Virus record (IMG/VR): IMGVR_UViG_3300049216_000249
Coordinates: 1-64,000 of that record
From: a virus
Length of the DNA stretch: 64,000 bases
Strand: one strand, 5' to 3'
The notes below the pieces were generated by a model. It was not told the origin of the DNA, did no database searches, and saw only the letters and a program-made list of their open reading frames with translations. This document shows positions 7,710 through 16,600 of the stretch, one piece after another; position 1 is the stretch's first letter; every line of letters begins with the position of its first letter. The position numbers were made by a program, and so were the translations under genes.

Positions 7710-7724
7710 TGTGCGATATGCACA
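7710..7724. promoter_or_regulatory. Repressor operator copy (one mismatch)
   Basis: TGTGCGATATGCACA lies 95 bases upstream of the gene at 7615, in the gap behind the Cro-like gene. Confidence 0.7.
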
Positions 7725-7784
7725 CGGACGCCTTAGTGCTTACGGAGCCCAACCCATGTCTATTCGATCAATTTCGCCCGTAAT

Positions 7785-8021
7785 TCATGGCCTTGCAGCG
7801 GTGATCAGTTTCGCAATTGCTTCGATCGAAACGCCCTTGATGCCGTTGCGCGCCGCCGAATTGACGAGATCGCTCCAAGCATTTGATGGAACGGAATTCC
7901 TGCGCACCCAAGACGTAACGGTATTGCGTGACCGGCCGATATCGGCGGCCAGTATACCCGGCGTTGGCCAGAGCGCGATCAGCTCACGAAAAGACGTCGG
8001 ACCTGGTTGCGAGGGTTGCAT
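7785..8021 (-). CDS. Cro-like helix-turn-helix regulator
   Basis: Encodes 78 residues. The helix-turn-helix (GILAADIGRSRNTVTSWVRR, residues ~22-41) is followed by NSVPSNAWSDLVNSAARNGI and ends in helix VSIEAIAKLI. This is the layout of small Cro-type proteins of temperate phages. It diverges from the CI-like repressor, and the perfect operator at 8031-8045 is only ten bases from its start codon. It is therefore the likely lytic counterpart of the switch. It could also act as activator; no direct evidence. Confidence 0.8.
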   Translation of the reverse strand: MQPSQPGPTSFRELIALWPTPGILAADIGRSRNTVTSWVRRNSVPSNAWSDLVNSAARNGIKGVSIEAIAKLITAARP

Positions 8022-8030
8022 GTCCCAGAA

Positions 8031-8045
8031 TGTGCATTCTGCACA
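8031..8045. promoter_or_regulatory. Central switch operator (perfect dyad)
   Basis: TGTGCATTCTGCACA sits between the divergent Cro-like and CI-like genes. It is the reference copy of the operator repeated through the window. Confidence 0.85.
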
Positions 8046-8066
8046 CCTCGCGTCAAGGGGGGCGTG

Positions 8067-8744
8067 ATGGGAAAAGTTGACCCAGAAAAATTAAAACGGG
8101 CCAAAACGCCAGCCGACCGGCTGCGCATGCTGAGGATAGCGGCGGGATATGATCGGGCAAAAGATGCTGGCAACGCGATCGGTGTTGGATCGCCGGTAAG
8201 CTACCAGCATCATGAAAGCGGGCAGCGAAACGTCACAAGGGAAAAAGCAAAGGTGTACGCCAAATTTTATGACGTATCTGCCTCCATGATTCTTTACGGT
8301 GAAGATTCGGCTTCCCCCACCGTTAAAGTACCGGTAACTGGGACGTTGGGCATGCATTTCCGGATTATAAAAATGCGGGATTCGACTGAGATTGCGACTG
8401 AAATTGATCCACCACCGGTAATGGTGCACCATAAACTTGAGGCAATTGCGGTACTAGATAACAAGAACTATCCCGAATACCGCGCGGGTGACGCTGTTTA
8501 TTTTGAACCAGGCGCCCTACCTCCAGGACTTGCTGGCAAAGAGTGCGTTGTCGAAATTAGCAACGGCGAACGAATGATCTGCGACGTCACTGAGCAAGCG
8601 AACGGGCTGTTTACGTTGACGGCCAAAGACCGCGCGCCAATGACCGATATGGCCATCAATTTTGCTGCGCCCATTTTATGGGTCAGGCGAGACGCTTTTG
8701 ACGTAAAGGTGCTGACCTCTACCCCGCGCGTCAAAGCAAGCTAA
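8067..8744 (+). CDS. CI-like prophage repressor (HTH + S24-like C-terminal domain)
   Basis: Encodes 225 residues. The ATG at 8067 is preferred because AAGGGGGG lies just upstream; an upstream in-frame start would translate the operator. Residues ~15-70 form an HTH (TPADRLRMLRIAAGYDRAKD, followed by GVGSPVSYQHHESGQRNV). Residues ~110-220 look like the LexA/S24 fold (YRAGDAVYFEPGALPPGLAG). The position where S24 proteases carry the Ser of GDSM reads VLDNKNYPEYRAGD, with no Ser, so autocleavage is doubtful. A strong hairpin terminator follows. It probably binds the TGTGCA-N3-TGCACA sites and maintains the quiescent state. Confidence 0.85.
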   Translation: MGKVDPEKLKRAKTPADRLRMLRIAAGYDRAKDAGNAIGVGSPVSYQHHESGQRNVTREKAKVYAKFYDVSASMILYGEDSASPTVKVPVTGTLGMHFRIIKMRDSTEIATEIDPPPVMVHHKLEAIAVLDNKNYPEYRAGDAVYFEPGALPPGLAGKECVVEISNGERMICDVTEQANGLFTLTAKDRAPMTDMAINFAAPILWVRRDAFDVKVLTSTPRVKAS

Positions 8745-8772
8745 CCCCTCCATTTCATTCCCCGCATGAAGG

Positions 8773-8796
8773 TGCCCGCTTAGCTGCGGGCATTTT
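8773..8796 (+). terminator. Rho-independent terminator after repressor
   Basis: TGCCCGC and GCGGGCA form a 7-bp stem with a TTAGCT loop, followed by TTTTCATTTT. It separates the repressor transcript from the rightward early operon. Confidence 0.8.
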
Positions 8797-8809
8797 CATT
8801 TTCGGCTAG

Positions 8810-8824
8810 TGTGCATTTTGGGGC
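8810..8824. promoter_or_regulatory. Half-conserved operator copy
   Basis: TGTGCATTTTGGGGC has an intact left arm and a lost right arm. It is 44 bases upstream of the perfect copy at 8854, so the pair may bind cooperatively. Confidence 0.4.
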
Positions 8825-8853
8825 TTGCGCGCGTAATAATTGCGCCGTTATGG

Positions 8854-8868
8854 TGTGCATGTTGCACA
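8854..8868. promoter_or_regulatory. Repressor operator of the rightward early operon (perfect dyad)
   Basis: TGTGCATGTTGCACA lies 16 bases before the first start codon of the rightward early operon (8884). It would overlap the transcription start or ribosome-site region. It is on the far side of the repressor terminator, so it controls a separate promoter. Confidence 0.8.
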
Positions 8869-8883
8869 TCGGGAGACGGCGCA

Positions 8884-9234
8884 ATGGCCAACGTTAAGTA
8901 CTTCAATGGGACGACCTTGCTGACGGGCATCCAGACGATGGGTCGCAAGGAATTCGAGGCCCGCTTTCCTGGGGTCGTTGGCCGGCGCGCGGATAGCTTC
9001 AGCTTTTATGTCGGTCAGCCTGAAGACTTTGCCCCCGTGTTCGTTCAGGGCAAGGGGTGGGATCGGAATCTATTGCCGGTCCAGCGGGTGGTGACCTTCA
9101 AGTCCAACCCGTCCCGCCATCTGTGCGATAGCCGCTGCTACAACGCAACCGGTCGTACCATGCAGTGCGAATGCTCCTGCGGCGGCAAGAACCACGGCCA
9201 GGGCGCATTCAACTGCACTGCGGAAGCGGCATGA
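8884..9234 (+). CDS. Early phage protein with CxC/CGG zinc-like motif
   Basis: Encodes 116 residues from the ATG at 8884, with GGGAGA upstream. The first ~70 residues are mixed alpha/beta. The C-terminus carries Cys and His in the pattern CDSRCYNATGRTMQCECSCG followed by GKNHG, which I recognise from memory as a conserved motif in many phage hypothetical proteins and which probably binds zinc. First gene of the rightward operon, directly under the 8854 operator. Function unknown. Confidence 0.75.
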   Translation: MANVKYFNGTTLLTGIQTMGRKEFEARFPGVVGRRADSFSFYVGQPEDFAPVFVQGKGWDRNLLPVQRVVTFKSNPSRHLCDSRCYNATGRTMQCECSCGGKNHGQGAFNCTAEAA

Positions 9235-9392
9235 TGGGCGCCAGATTGGAAGTCGGCAGGCAACAGCCGATGCGCCACGTGAATTGGGCCGCGGTAATTG
9301 GCCTGCTGGCCTGCGCCATGTCGGCCGTGATCATGGTCTTGCTGGCGTACGGCGCGATCGACGCGATGGTCCAGATTGGCCGCATGTCATGA
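9231..9392 (+). CDS. Small single-span membrane protein
   Basis: Encodes 53 residues; ATG at 9231 (or 9234) overlaps the preceding TGA. A single hydrophobic span (AAVIGLLACAMSAVIMVLLA, residues ~21-40) follows a short basic N-terminus. It ends before a TGA overlapping the next ATG. Possibly an inner-membrane exclusion or accessory protein; function not deducible. Confidence 0.65.
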   Translation: MMGARLEVGRQQPMRHVNWAAVIGLLACAMSAVIMVLLAYGAIDAMVQIGRMS

Positions 9393-9670
9393 AAACCGCA
9401 CACGGCCCAATCCCGAATCTCAAGGTTGATCCCAGCCACGAGGTCCGCGCGATCGCCGAAGCCCTATCTAAGGCGCTGAACGATGGCCGGATGGCCACCC
9501 TCCCCCAGGAACGCCGTACTCGCCTTGCGGAAATTGGCTTCGAATTGTTGGGCATGGCGGACGCCGAGCATGAGGACGAGCAGGCCCGACTGCACTGGCG
9601 CCTGCAGAGTTCGGCCCCTAGCAACAAGCGAGTGATACCCATCGCGTTCTTGGGCAGCCGCCATGCGTGA
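9389..9670 (+). CDS. Small early helical protein, unknown
   Basis: Encodes 93 residues (MKTAHGPIPNLKVDPSHEVR...). The middle is two amphipathic helices, the end basic. Its ATG overlaps the stop of the membrane protein gene. The longer frame from 9284 is rejected because it overlaps that gene entirely. No family recognised. Confidence 0.65.
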   Translation: MKTAHGPIPNLKVDPSHEVRAIAEALSKALNDGRMATLPQERRTRLAEIGFELLGMADAEHEDEQARLHWRLQSSAPSNKRVIPIAFLGSRHA

Positions 9671-10004
9671 TTGGGGCGAACCATCCCGGCGGGTTGATTT
9701 GCCCGAACCGGGATTTTTCGAACTTACGCTGGTTCGGTCGGGCCCTTTGGTTGCGGCAAAGATCACCTTTGCTGACGGCCTATGGGGTGCCTGGATTGAT
9801 GGCGTGCCCTGCGGGGACATGAATGCCGATCCCGCTTTGGCTGACGGCGTGTTTCGCATCTGGCACGGCGCCCGGCGCATTTCCGAGTCCGATTACAATT
9901 ACCGCCTTTCCGTGAAGTCGTGGGCACTGAAACACGACAACACGCATCCAGCAGCCAATCCACGGCAATCCATCGACCTCGATGCGAGGCCGAGCATCTT
10001 TTGA
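9663..10004 (+). CDS. Early phage protein, unknown
   Basis: Encodes 113 residues overlapping the previous gene by eight bases. The residue pattern is strand-rich (GFFELTLVRSGPLVAAKITF, then DGLWGAWIDGVPCGD), suggesting a small beta fold. Conserved-looking Trp residues are spaced through it. No domain recognised. Confidence 0.65.
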   Translation: MRDWGEPSRRVDLPEPGFFELTLVRSGPLVAAKITFADGLWGAWIDGVPCGDMNADPALADGVFRIWHGARRISESDYNYRLSVKSWALKHDNTHPAANPRQSIDLDARPSIF

Positions 10005-10018
10005 AGGAGTTTAACGCC

Positions 10019-10864
10019 ATGTCCACTTCCGTTGCAGATATCGCTTACGCCGCAGTGACCAAACCGGCCCCGTTAGGTCACAACCATCCCCCTTCCCCCA
10101 TGACGCCCGTCGAGGTTCAGCTTTACCTGACCGATACCGAGGCGCCCCTTCTAAAGCGCCGTGACGATCTGCTGGCCGGCGTCGCCCGTTTCCAAGCGAA
10201 ATATCCCAAGATCACCAATGATGAGGATCAGGCCAAAGCGTCCGATTTTGCCAAGCAGATCATGGGCGCGATCAAGATCAGCAAGGATCATTTCACCCCG
10301 GCGAAAAAGCCGTTTCTTGATGGTGGACGCGCGGTCGACGCATTCTTTAAGGGGATTGCGGAACCGCTTGAGTACGGCCTGAACAAGGTTCGGGCTACCA
10401 TGACGGTATATGCCAACGAGCAGGAACAAATTCGGCGCGCCGAGGCTCAGCGCAAGGCCGCGGAAGCTGCCGCCGAAGCCCGCCGCGTGGCCGACGAGTT
10501 AGCCGAGCAGCAGCGCTTGGAAGCCGAGCGCGCTGCGGCAAAGGCCCGGGATGAGTATGTGGCTCCTGCCCCCGATGATGTTGCGCCGCTATCGTTGACC
10601 GACGTCATCGTGGCCGCCCAGGCCAAGCAGGACGCGCTGAAAGAGGCCACCGCCCGGCCGGCCGATCTATCCCGCACCCGCGGCGAAATGGGATCGGTGT
10701 CTAGTTTGCGCGAACGGATCTCGGTTGAGTTGATTGATATCTCGTTAGTGCCCCTGGAATTCCTGATCTTCAACGAGCGTGCGGCAATCATCGCCGTGCA
10801 GAACGGACGCACGGACATTCCCGGGGTCGAGATTATCCGTAGTAACCATATTCAGGTGCGATGA
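10019..10864 (+). CDS. RecT-adjacent coiled-coil protein (GHNHPP family)
   Basis: Encodes 281 residues. GAAGGAG ten bases before the ATG at 10019 fixes the start. Residues ~18-24 contain GHNHPPS. An alpha-helical domain with DDLLAGVARFQAKYPKITND and KKPFLDGGRAVDAFFKGIAE follows, then an Ala/Glu/Arg coiled coil (~140-185). From memory this type recurs immediately upstream of recT in alphaproteobacterial phages, with no known activity. It may partner the recombinase. Two genes separate it from nothing else: the RecT gene starts 176 bases later in the same operon. Confidence 0.7.
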   Translation: MSTSVADIAYAAVTKPAPLGHNHPPSPMTPVEVQLYLTDTEAPLLKRRDDLLAGVARFQAKYPKITNDEDQAKASDFAKQIMGAIKISKDHFTPAKKPFLDGGRAVDAFFKGIAEPLEYGLNKVRATMTVYANEQEQIRRAEAQRKAAEAAAEARRVADELAEQQRLEAERAAAKARDEYVAPAPDDVAPLSLTDVIVAAQAKQDALKEATARPADLSRTRGEMGSVSSLRERISVELIDISLVPLEFLIFNERAAIIAVQNGRTDIPGVEIIRSNHIQVR

Positions 10865-11037
10865 TGGATTCCCAATCTGAGGCAATGGAACCTCTTGCGG
10901 CGGGTGACACCAATGTCTCTCGCGCAATCAGCGCCAAACGCATTGCCGACGCTCTCGAGCGCATTACTTCGGTCGAAGGCATCATCAATCTGATTGGCGA
11001 ATTGAAGCCAATCATTGAGCAAATGGATAAGGAATAG
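10861..11037 (+). CDS. Small acidic protein between the coiled-coil and RecT genes
   Basis: Encodes 58 residues (MMDSQSEAMEPLAAGDTNVS...) and ends in a helix INLIGELKPIIEQMDKE. The ATG at 10861 overlaps the preceding TGA, and the RecT gene starts three bases after its TAG. Net acidic. Likely a genuine coupled gene; no function recognised. Confidence 0.7.
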   Translation: MMDSQSEAMEPLAAGDTNVSRAISAKRIADALERITSVEGIINLIGELKPIIEQMDKE

Positions 11038-11040
11038 ACC

Positions 11041-12897
11041 ATGTCCGCCACCACCAATCCCCCCGGCAGCAATATTGCACCCATGCCAAAGCGGACGCAC
11101 CATGCTCCGCTGAACAAAAATACGTCCCTTTCTGATGCGTTCGACCATCCTGAGTTTATGTCCCGCATCAAGCAGGCGATCCCGCGCCACATGACGCCAG
11201 AACGCATGTTGTCCGTCTTCATTCAGGCAGTGAAGAAGACGCCCAAATTGCGCGAGGTCGATACACTTTCTTTGCTCGGCGCATTTGTCAGCGTGGCGAG
11301 CGTCGGGCTGGAACCCAACACGGCCCTTCAGCACGCTCACATCATTCCTTTTGAAAAAAACAAATGGAACCCGACCACACGGGAAAGGGAAAAAGTGGGC
11401 GTCGAAGTCAACATCATCTTTGGTTACCAGGGCCTCCTTGAACTGGTCTATCGTTCGGGGCTTTTGCGCAGCGTCCACGCTGATGTAATATGGGCCGACG
11501 AAGATAATCCTGATCATTTTCGGTTTCACTATGGCAGTGGGTCCGAGCTATTTCACAAGCCAATCGGCGGCGAACACCAGCCAGGCGAAATGCCGGTCTG
11601 GGCATATACGCATGCCAACATGAAGGGCGACGCAGAAATGTTTGAGGTGATGCCCATGTCGAGCATCCTTCGCATTCGTGATGCTTCGCAGGGTTATCAG
11701 TCGGCCATGCACTGGATCGACGAAGCAAATAAGAAGAAAAAAAAGCCGCCCGTTTCTTCGCTCGAAACGCCATGGATAAAGCACTTTATTCCCATGGCAA
11801 AAAAGACGGCTTTTCGGGCCGCAGCCAAGTGGCTTCCGAAATCGATCGAACTTGCGTCTGCGATTAGTTTGGACGAAGCGCAGGAACGGGGACGAATCCC
11901 ATACGGGAACGTCATCGAAGGTAAAGCCAGCGTCCTTGACGGAAGTCTGGAAGCCCTCACCGATGAATACACCGATCGTGAGGACATGACATTCGACACG
12001 GGTTTCAGCACCCAGGAAAGCCGCCAGACGGTCGATGTCGGCAGTGGCATGCCCACGAATACGGAAACACGGAAAGACTCAAGCACGGCTTCACAGAGTT
12101 CCGCATCCACGACAACCCGCACCACGCCGGCGGCCGGCACGGGCTTTGCCGCATACCTTACGGACCAGTGGGGCGAGCTGGTGCAGGACGATGAATTTAC
12201 CGACGCGATCAACTATGCCCGGGCATTGGTCGCGACGTCTGAAAAGGCGGACGATATTTCAACTTTGTTGGAAATGAATGCGCCGGGAATCGAGGACGCC
12301 TGCCGGGCCAATAGCGTCGCTCGCAGCATCATCGGCAAAATATCGGCGCCCGCGAAACCTGCTACCCCGGTGCAGGTACCAGAAGGACGCGGCGGCGCAT
12401 TGGCGTGGATACCATACGTCAAAGCGGCAAAGGATGATCTCTCCCAGGTCCCGGCGGCCGGGTTGGAAGCATGGGCAACGCTCAACCTGCCCACGATCCT
12501 CCGGGCTCCCGACCCCCAGCGCCTGCTGATTATCAAAGCAGTCAGCGACCATGCGGCAAAGGTTGGGGCGCAGGTGCCCGCCAGCATCGCCGCGGCCGTC
12601 GTCAAGCCTGCCACCACCAGCAGTACGGCCGCAGCAGCCAAGGATGATCCCGACGATAAATGGGCCGAAAGTACGATCGCCGAACTGGCGAAGCAAATGA
12701 CCGAAGATGATGTCGTCGCCATGGCCAATAACGGCGCTATTCGCTCGAAGCTTGCCGGTTACAAAACCAGCCGCCCAGATCTTTTCAAGCGGGTGGACGA
12801 AGCCTTCCGCGACCGGATCACCGAAGTTTCGGAGCGGTCAAGCGAACCAGAAGACGACATGGGCATCCAAGACGGTGACCCGGGCTTTTCCGGCTGA
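11041..12897 (+). CDS. recT: RecT-family single-strand annealing protein with long C-terminal extension
   Basis: Encodes 618 residues. Residues ~35-300 match the RecT/Redbeta-type annealase layout: TPERMLSVFIQAVKKTPKL, LGAFVSVASVGLEPNTALQH, GVEVNIIFGYQGLLELVYRS, then AKKTAFRAAAKWLPKS. RecT proteins anneal single strands for phage recombination. Usual RecT length is 270-360, so the last ~300 residues are extra: a Ser/Thr-rich linker, then two small helical domains (YLTDQWGELVQDDEFTDAIN; KWAESTIAELAKQMTEDDVV) that may recruit replication partners. No separate exonuclease gene is adjacent. Confidence 0.9.
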   Translation: MSATTNPPGSNIAPMPKRTHHAPLNKNTSLSDAFDHPEFMSRIKQAIPRHMTPERMLSVFIQAVKKTPKLREVDTLSLLGAFVSVASVGLEPNTALQHAHIIPFEKNKWNPTTREREKVGVEVNIIFGYQGLLELVYRSGLLRSVHADVIWADEDNPDHFRFHYGSGSELFHKPIGGEHQPGEMPVWAYTHANMKGDAEMFEVMPMSSILRIRDASQGYQSAMHWIDEANKKKKKPPVSSLETPWIKHFIPMAKKTAFRAAAKWLPKSIELASAISLDEAQERGRIPYGNVIEGKASVLDGSLEALTDEYTDREDMTFDTGFSTQESRQTVDVGSGMPTNTETRKDSSTASQSSASTTTRTTPAAGTGFAAYLTDQWGELVQDDEFTDAINYARALVATSEKADDISTLLEMNAPGIEDACRANSVARSIIGKISAPAKPATPVQVPEGRGGALAWIPYVKAAKDDLSQVPAAGLEAWATLNLPTILRAPDPQRLLIIKAVSDHAAKVGAQVPASIAAAVVKPATTSSTAAAAKDDPDDKWAESTIAELAKQMTEDDVVAMANNGAIRSKLAGYKTSRPDLFKRVDEAFRDRITEVSERSSEPEDDMGIQDGDPGFSG

Positions 12898-12916
12898 TTC
12901 CCTTCGCTGACCAGCG

Positions 12917-12936
12917 CCCTCCCCAACCGGGGAGGG
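12917..12936 (+). terminator. Strong GC hairpin after recT
   Basis: CCCTCCCC-AACC-GGGGAGGG, an 8-bp perfect stem, sits 20 bases after the RecT stop. No T-run follows, so it may be an attenuator or an mRNA-stabilising end rather than a full terminator. Confidence 0.5.
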
Positions 12937-12967
12937 TTGCCACCCACCCTGCCCCGAGGAAATTGCC

Positions 12968-13294
12968 ATGACGATCGCTCAATACCGCCAGACATCCATC
13001 GCCCTCATGCAGGCCGGAGCCACCCGGCGCGACCTAACGCAGCGCCAGACTGTCGTCCTGCTGACCTGCTACATCGAGCCATCCCAGCAAACGGTTCGCG
13101 GCCTGGCGGATAGGCTGGATCTGAGCAAGCCGGTTATCAGCCGAGCGGTTGATGTCCTGGCGCGGGAGGGACTGCTGCGCCGGAAAACGGACAAAGACGA
13201 TCGCCGGTCCGTGCTGGTCTGCCACACCGCCAAGGGCATGCAGTTGATCACGCGGCTGTTCGGCGAGCCCGAAGCAGATCGGAAGGCAGCATGA
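12968..13294 (+). CDS. MarR-family winged-helix regulator
   Basis: Encodes 108 residues. GAGGAAAT precedes the ATG. The winged-helix core is clear: LTQRQTVVLLTCYIEPSQQT, VRGLADRLDLSKPVISRAVD, REGLLRRKTDKDDRRSVLVC. The DxRR wing (DKDDRRS) is typical of MarR. It is shorter than most MarR proteins (~140), lacking the N-terminal dimer helix. It stands directly upstream of the DUF6197-like and methylase-helicase genes with ATGA overlaps, so it probably regulates that cassette. Confidence 0.85.
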   Translation: MTIAQYRQTSIALMQAGATRRDLTQRQTVVLLTCYIEPSQQTVRGLADRLDLSKPVISRAVDVLAREGLLRRKTDKDDRRSVLVCHTAKGMQLITRLFGEPEADRKAA

Positions 13295-13644
13295 ACGTCA
13301 CCGGCCCGTCGCCCCAAACGGTCACCGTCCTGCGGGTGGTTCGGTCCCTGATCTCCGGGCCAGGCCGGTGGATACAAGGCGAAGTGGCGCGGGATGCCCA
13401 TGGCAACGCCGTGCTGGCGGGTGCCCCCACGGCAACCTGCTTTTGCATTGCCGGCGCCATTATCCGCGGTCACAGCGACCCATTTGAGCAGGACTGCGCC
13501 GCCTGGGTATTGGATCGGATCGCCAGCGCGCGAGGATACGAGATGCTAGTGACTCTTAACGATGATCCCAACACCACACAGGCGGACATCGTGGCCTGGA
13601 TCGACGAAGGCATCGCAAGCCTGCAGACGGAAGCCACAGCATGA
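13291..13644 (+). CDS. DUF6197-like protein
   Basis: Encodes 117 residues. The order of features fits the DUF6197 group found in actinobacteria and phages: GPGRWIQGEVARDAHGNAV, AGAPTATCFCIAGAIIRG, then VTLNDDPNTTQADIVAWIDE. The function of that group is unknown. Overlaps both neighbours by four bases, forming a MarR / DUF6197 / methylase-helicase cassette. Confidence 0.75.
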   Translation: MNVTGPSPQTVTVLRVVRSLISGPGRWIQGEVARDAHGNAVLAGAPTATCFCIAGAIIRGHSDPFEQDCAAWVLDRIASARGYEMLVTLNDDPNTTQADIVAWIDEGIASLQTEATA

Positions 13645-16600
13645 ACGATCTGTTTCAGCCCACCACGCCCGCCGTCGTCTCACTGTTCAGCGACATGGCG
13701 GACGCACAGAATTACAGATTCACGGGGACACGTGGGCTGGCCCCGACGTGGAAGGAGCGGGCGGAGGATAACGTTCGAGCCATCAAGTTGATGCAATCGA
13801 TCGAGGAACAAGGGCGCCATGCCACCCCGATTGAGCAGCGCTTGCTTGCCAAGTTCATGGGATTCGGCGCCAGCGAACTGGCCAACGGGATATTCCCGAT
13901 CAAGGGCAAGCCATGCCGCCCCGGGTGGGAGAAGATCGTATCAGATCTGAGCGGCTCCACCTCCTACCTCGAATGGGCCAGCCTATCCCGCGCCACCCAA
14001 TATGCCCACTTCACCCCGGAATTCCTGGTTCAGGCTATGTGGCTGGCTGTCCACCGACTGGGCTTCCGCGGCGGGGCTGTACTCGAGCCTGGTTGCGGCA
14101 CCGGGCTATTCTTGTCCTTGATGCCCGACGAAATGGTAAGCACCTCGGTCCTGACGGGGGTTGAGTCCGATACCGTCACAGCCCGGATTGCCCGGCTGCT
14201 GCATCCCCTTGCGGATATCCGTGAATGCGATTTCACGGATCCGGAGCTTCGGCTGCCGAAGCAATGCCTGGCCATCGGCAATCCGCCATTTTCGGACAGG
14301 ATCGTCCGCGGCGCCGGGTTGAAAAGCACGGGCATGTCGTTGCACGAATTTTTCGTCTGGCGATCGATTAAAGCCCTCCGGCCAGGCGGACTGGCTGCGT
14401 TCGTCGTTTCGCGGTACTTGATGGATAAGGCCACCAGTGTGGCGCGGCACTCCATCGAGGACATGGCCGACCTCCTGGGCGCCATTCGGCTACCGGCCGG
14501 GGCGCTATTGGCCGACGCGGGCACTTCCGTGGTGGTCGACCTCCTGTTCCTACGCCGGCGTGCCGAGGCGGACGCGATCGGCGGGGAGTCATGGAACACC
14601 CTGCGCGAGGTGGAGGCCGACGGCGCGGCCGATCCGGTGCAAATCAACCGCTATTTTGCGACCCATCCCGACATGGTGCTGGGTCGCCATGCTGTGCGCA
14701 GCGGCCAATATGGCCCGACCTACACCGTCCTGCCGCGCGAGGGTGTGGACATTGGCGATGCCCTGTCGGCAGCGATCTTCTGCATCGGACAAAATGACGC
14801 GGTTGAACCCGAAATCACGGCAACATCTCGCCAGCCAGACGTCCAGCAGAATCCTGACGTCGAGGCGACCGCTGCGCTACCGCCGCAGCGTCCGGTTAGC
14901 GTGCGGATCGGCAAGGCCGCCGACGGCGCAACCATAAAGGAAGGCAGCTACTTCATTAACCCCGAAGACGACGGACTCTACCAGGTCGTGGACGGCGTCG
15001 CGAAGGCGGTCAAGATCAAGGCCGGGCGCAGCGGGGAGGGCATGTTCGTCAGCCACGCCCGCACGATCCGGGGGCTTATCCCTATCCGCGACGCGATTCG
15101 AGAGGTGCTACGGGCCCAGGAGGCCGATCGACCATGGGAAGCCGCCCAGGCCCGGCTGTCGGCCGCGTACGGCGCCTTCGTGCGCCGGAACGGGCCCGTC
15201 AATAAGATTCTGGTCAGCCACGCCGAGCCGAACGAGGACGGGGATGTAATCGAGCGGTCCCGTCGACCGAACTTGGCCCCGATGATGGACGATCCCGATG
15301 CTTTCCTTGTGGCGGCGATCGAGGAATACGACCCGACAACCGGACTGGCCACACGCGGCCCAATCTTCAGCGAGCGCGTCATTTCGCCGCCGCCGGAACG
15401 GGTCATTAATTCGGCGGCTGACGCGCTGGCCGTGACGCTGAACGAAGTGGGGTTTGTCGACCTGGACCGGGTCGCGGAAGTGTTGGGGACCGAGCGCGGC
15501 GCGGTCATCGAGGCCCTGGGCCCGGCCATCTATCACAACCCAGCCGACGACGCCTGGCAGACAGACGACGAATACCTGTCCGGCTCGGTGCGAACCAAGC
15601 TAGCTCAGGCAGTCGCCATGGCGGCGGCCGACCCGGGCTACGAACGCAACGTCGAGGCGCTGAAGGCCGTCCAGCCGGTCGATCTTAAGCCCAGCGAGAT
15701 CACAGCCCGGTTGGGCGCGCCATGGATACCGGCGGCAGACGTGATGCAGTACGTGCTCGACGTGATCGGGGTCGCGGTTCCGATCGACCATGTTCCCGAA
15801 CTGGCAACCTGGTCGGTTGACCTGTCGCGTTTCAAAGGCCTGGCCAGCGCCACCTCCGAATGGGGCACCGCCCGGCGGGATGCCGGATTACTACTGGAAG
15901 ACGCGCTCAATAGCCGCGTTCCCCAGGTCTACGACTATGAGTGGTCGGGAGGTGTGAAGGTGGCCACCCTGAACGCGGCTGCCACCGAAGCGGCCAAGGA
16001 AAAGCTGACCAAGATGCGGGAAGCGTTCCTTGGGTGGGTCTGGACGGACACAGATCGGGCCGAACGGCTGGCGCGCATTTACAATGACCGGTTCAATAAC
16101 TTGGTGCCGCGGCAGTTCACCGGGGCGCACCTGATGCTGCCCGGCGCCAGCACCGCCGTAAAATTGCGGCCGCACCAACTCCGAGTGATCTGGCGGGGCA
16201 TCAGTTCCGGCAGCACCTACATTGCACACGCCGTCGGCGCAGGAAAAACCTTCGCAATCGCCGCTTTACTGATGGAACAACGGCGGCTCGGACTGGTCGA
16301 TAAGCCCATGCTGGTGGTTCCCAGCCATTGCCTGGCGCAGTTCAGCCGGGAATTCGTGCAACTTTACCCGAATGCCCAAATCCTGGTGGCCGACGAGACG
16401 AACTTCTCGAAAGCCAAACGGCATCGGTTCGTCGCCCGGGCGGCCGTGGGCAAGTGGGACGCGATCATCATCACCCACAGTGCCTTCAAACTGATCTCGG
16501 TGCCGGCCGATTTCGAACGGGACATGATCTTCGCCCAAATCCAGAACTATGAGGCCATGGAGAACCGGGTCGGGGTTGACGACCGGGTGTCCCGCAAGCG

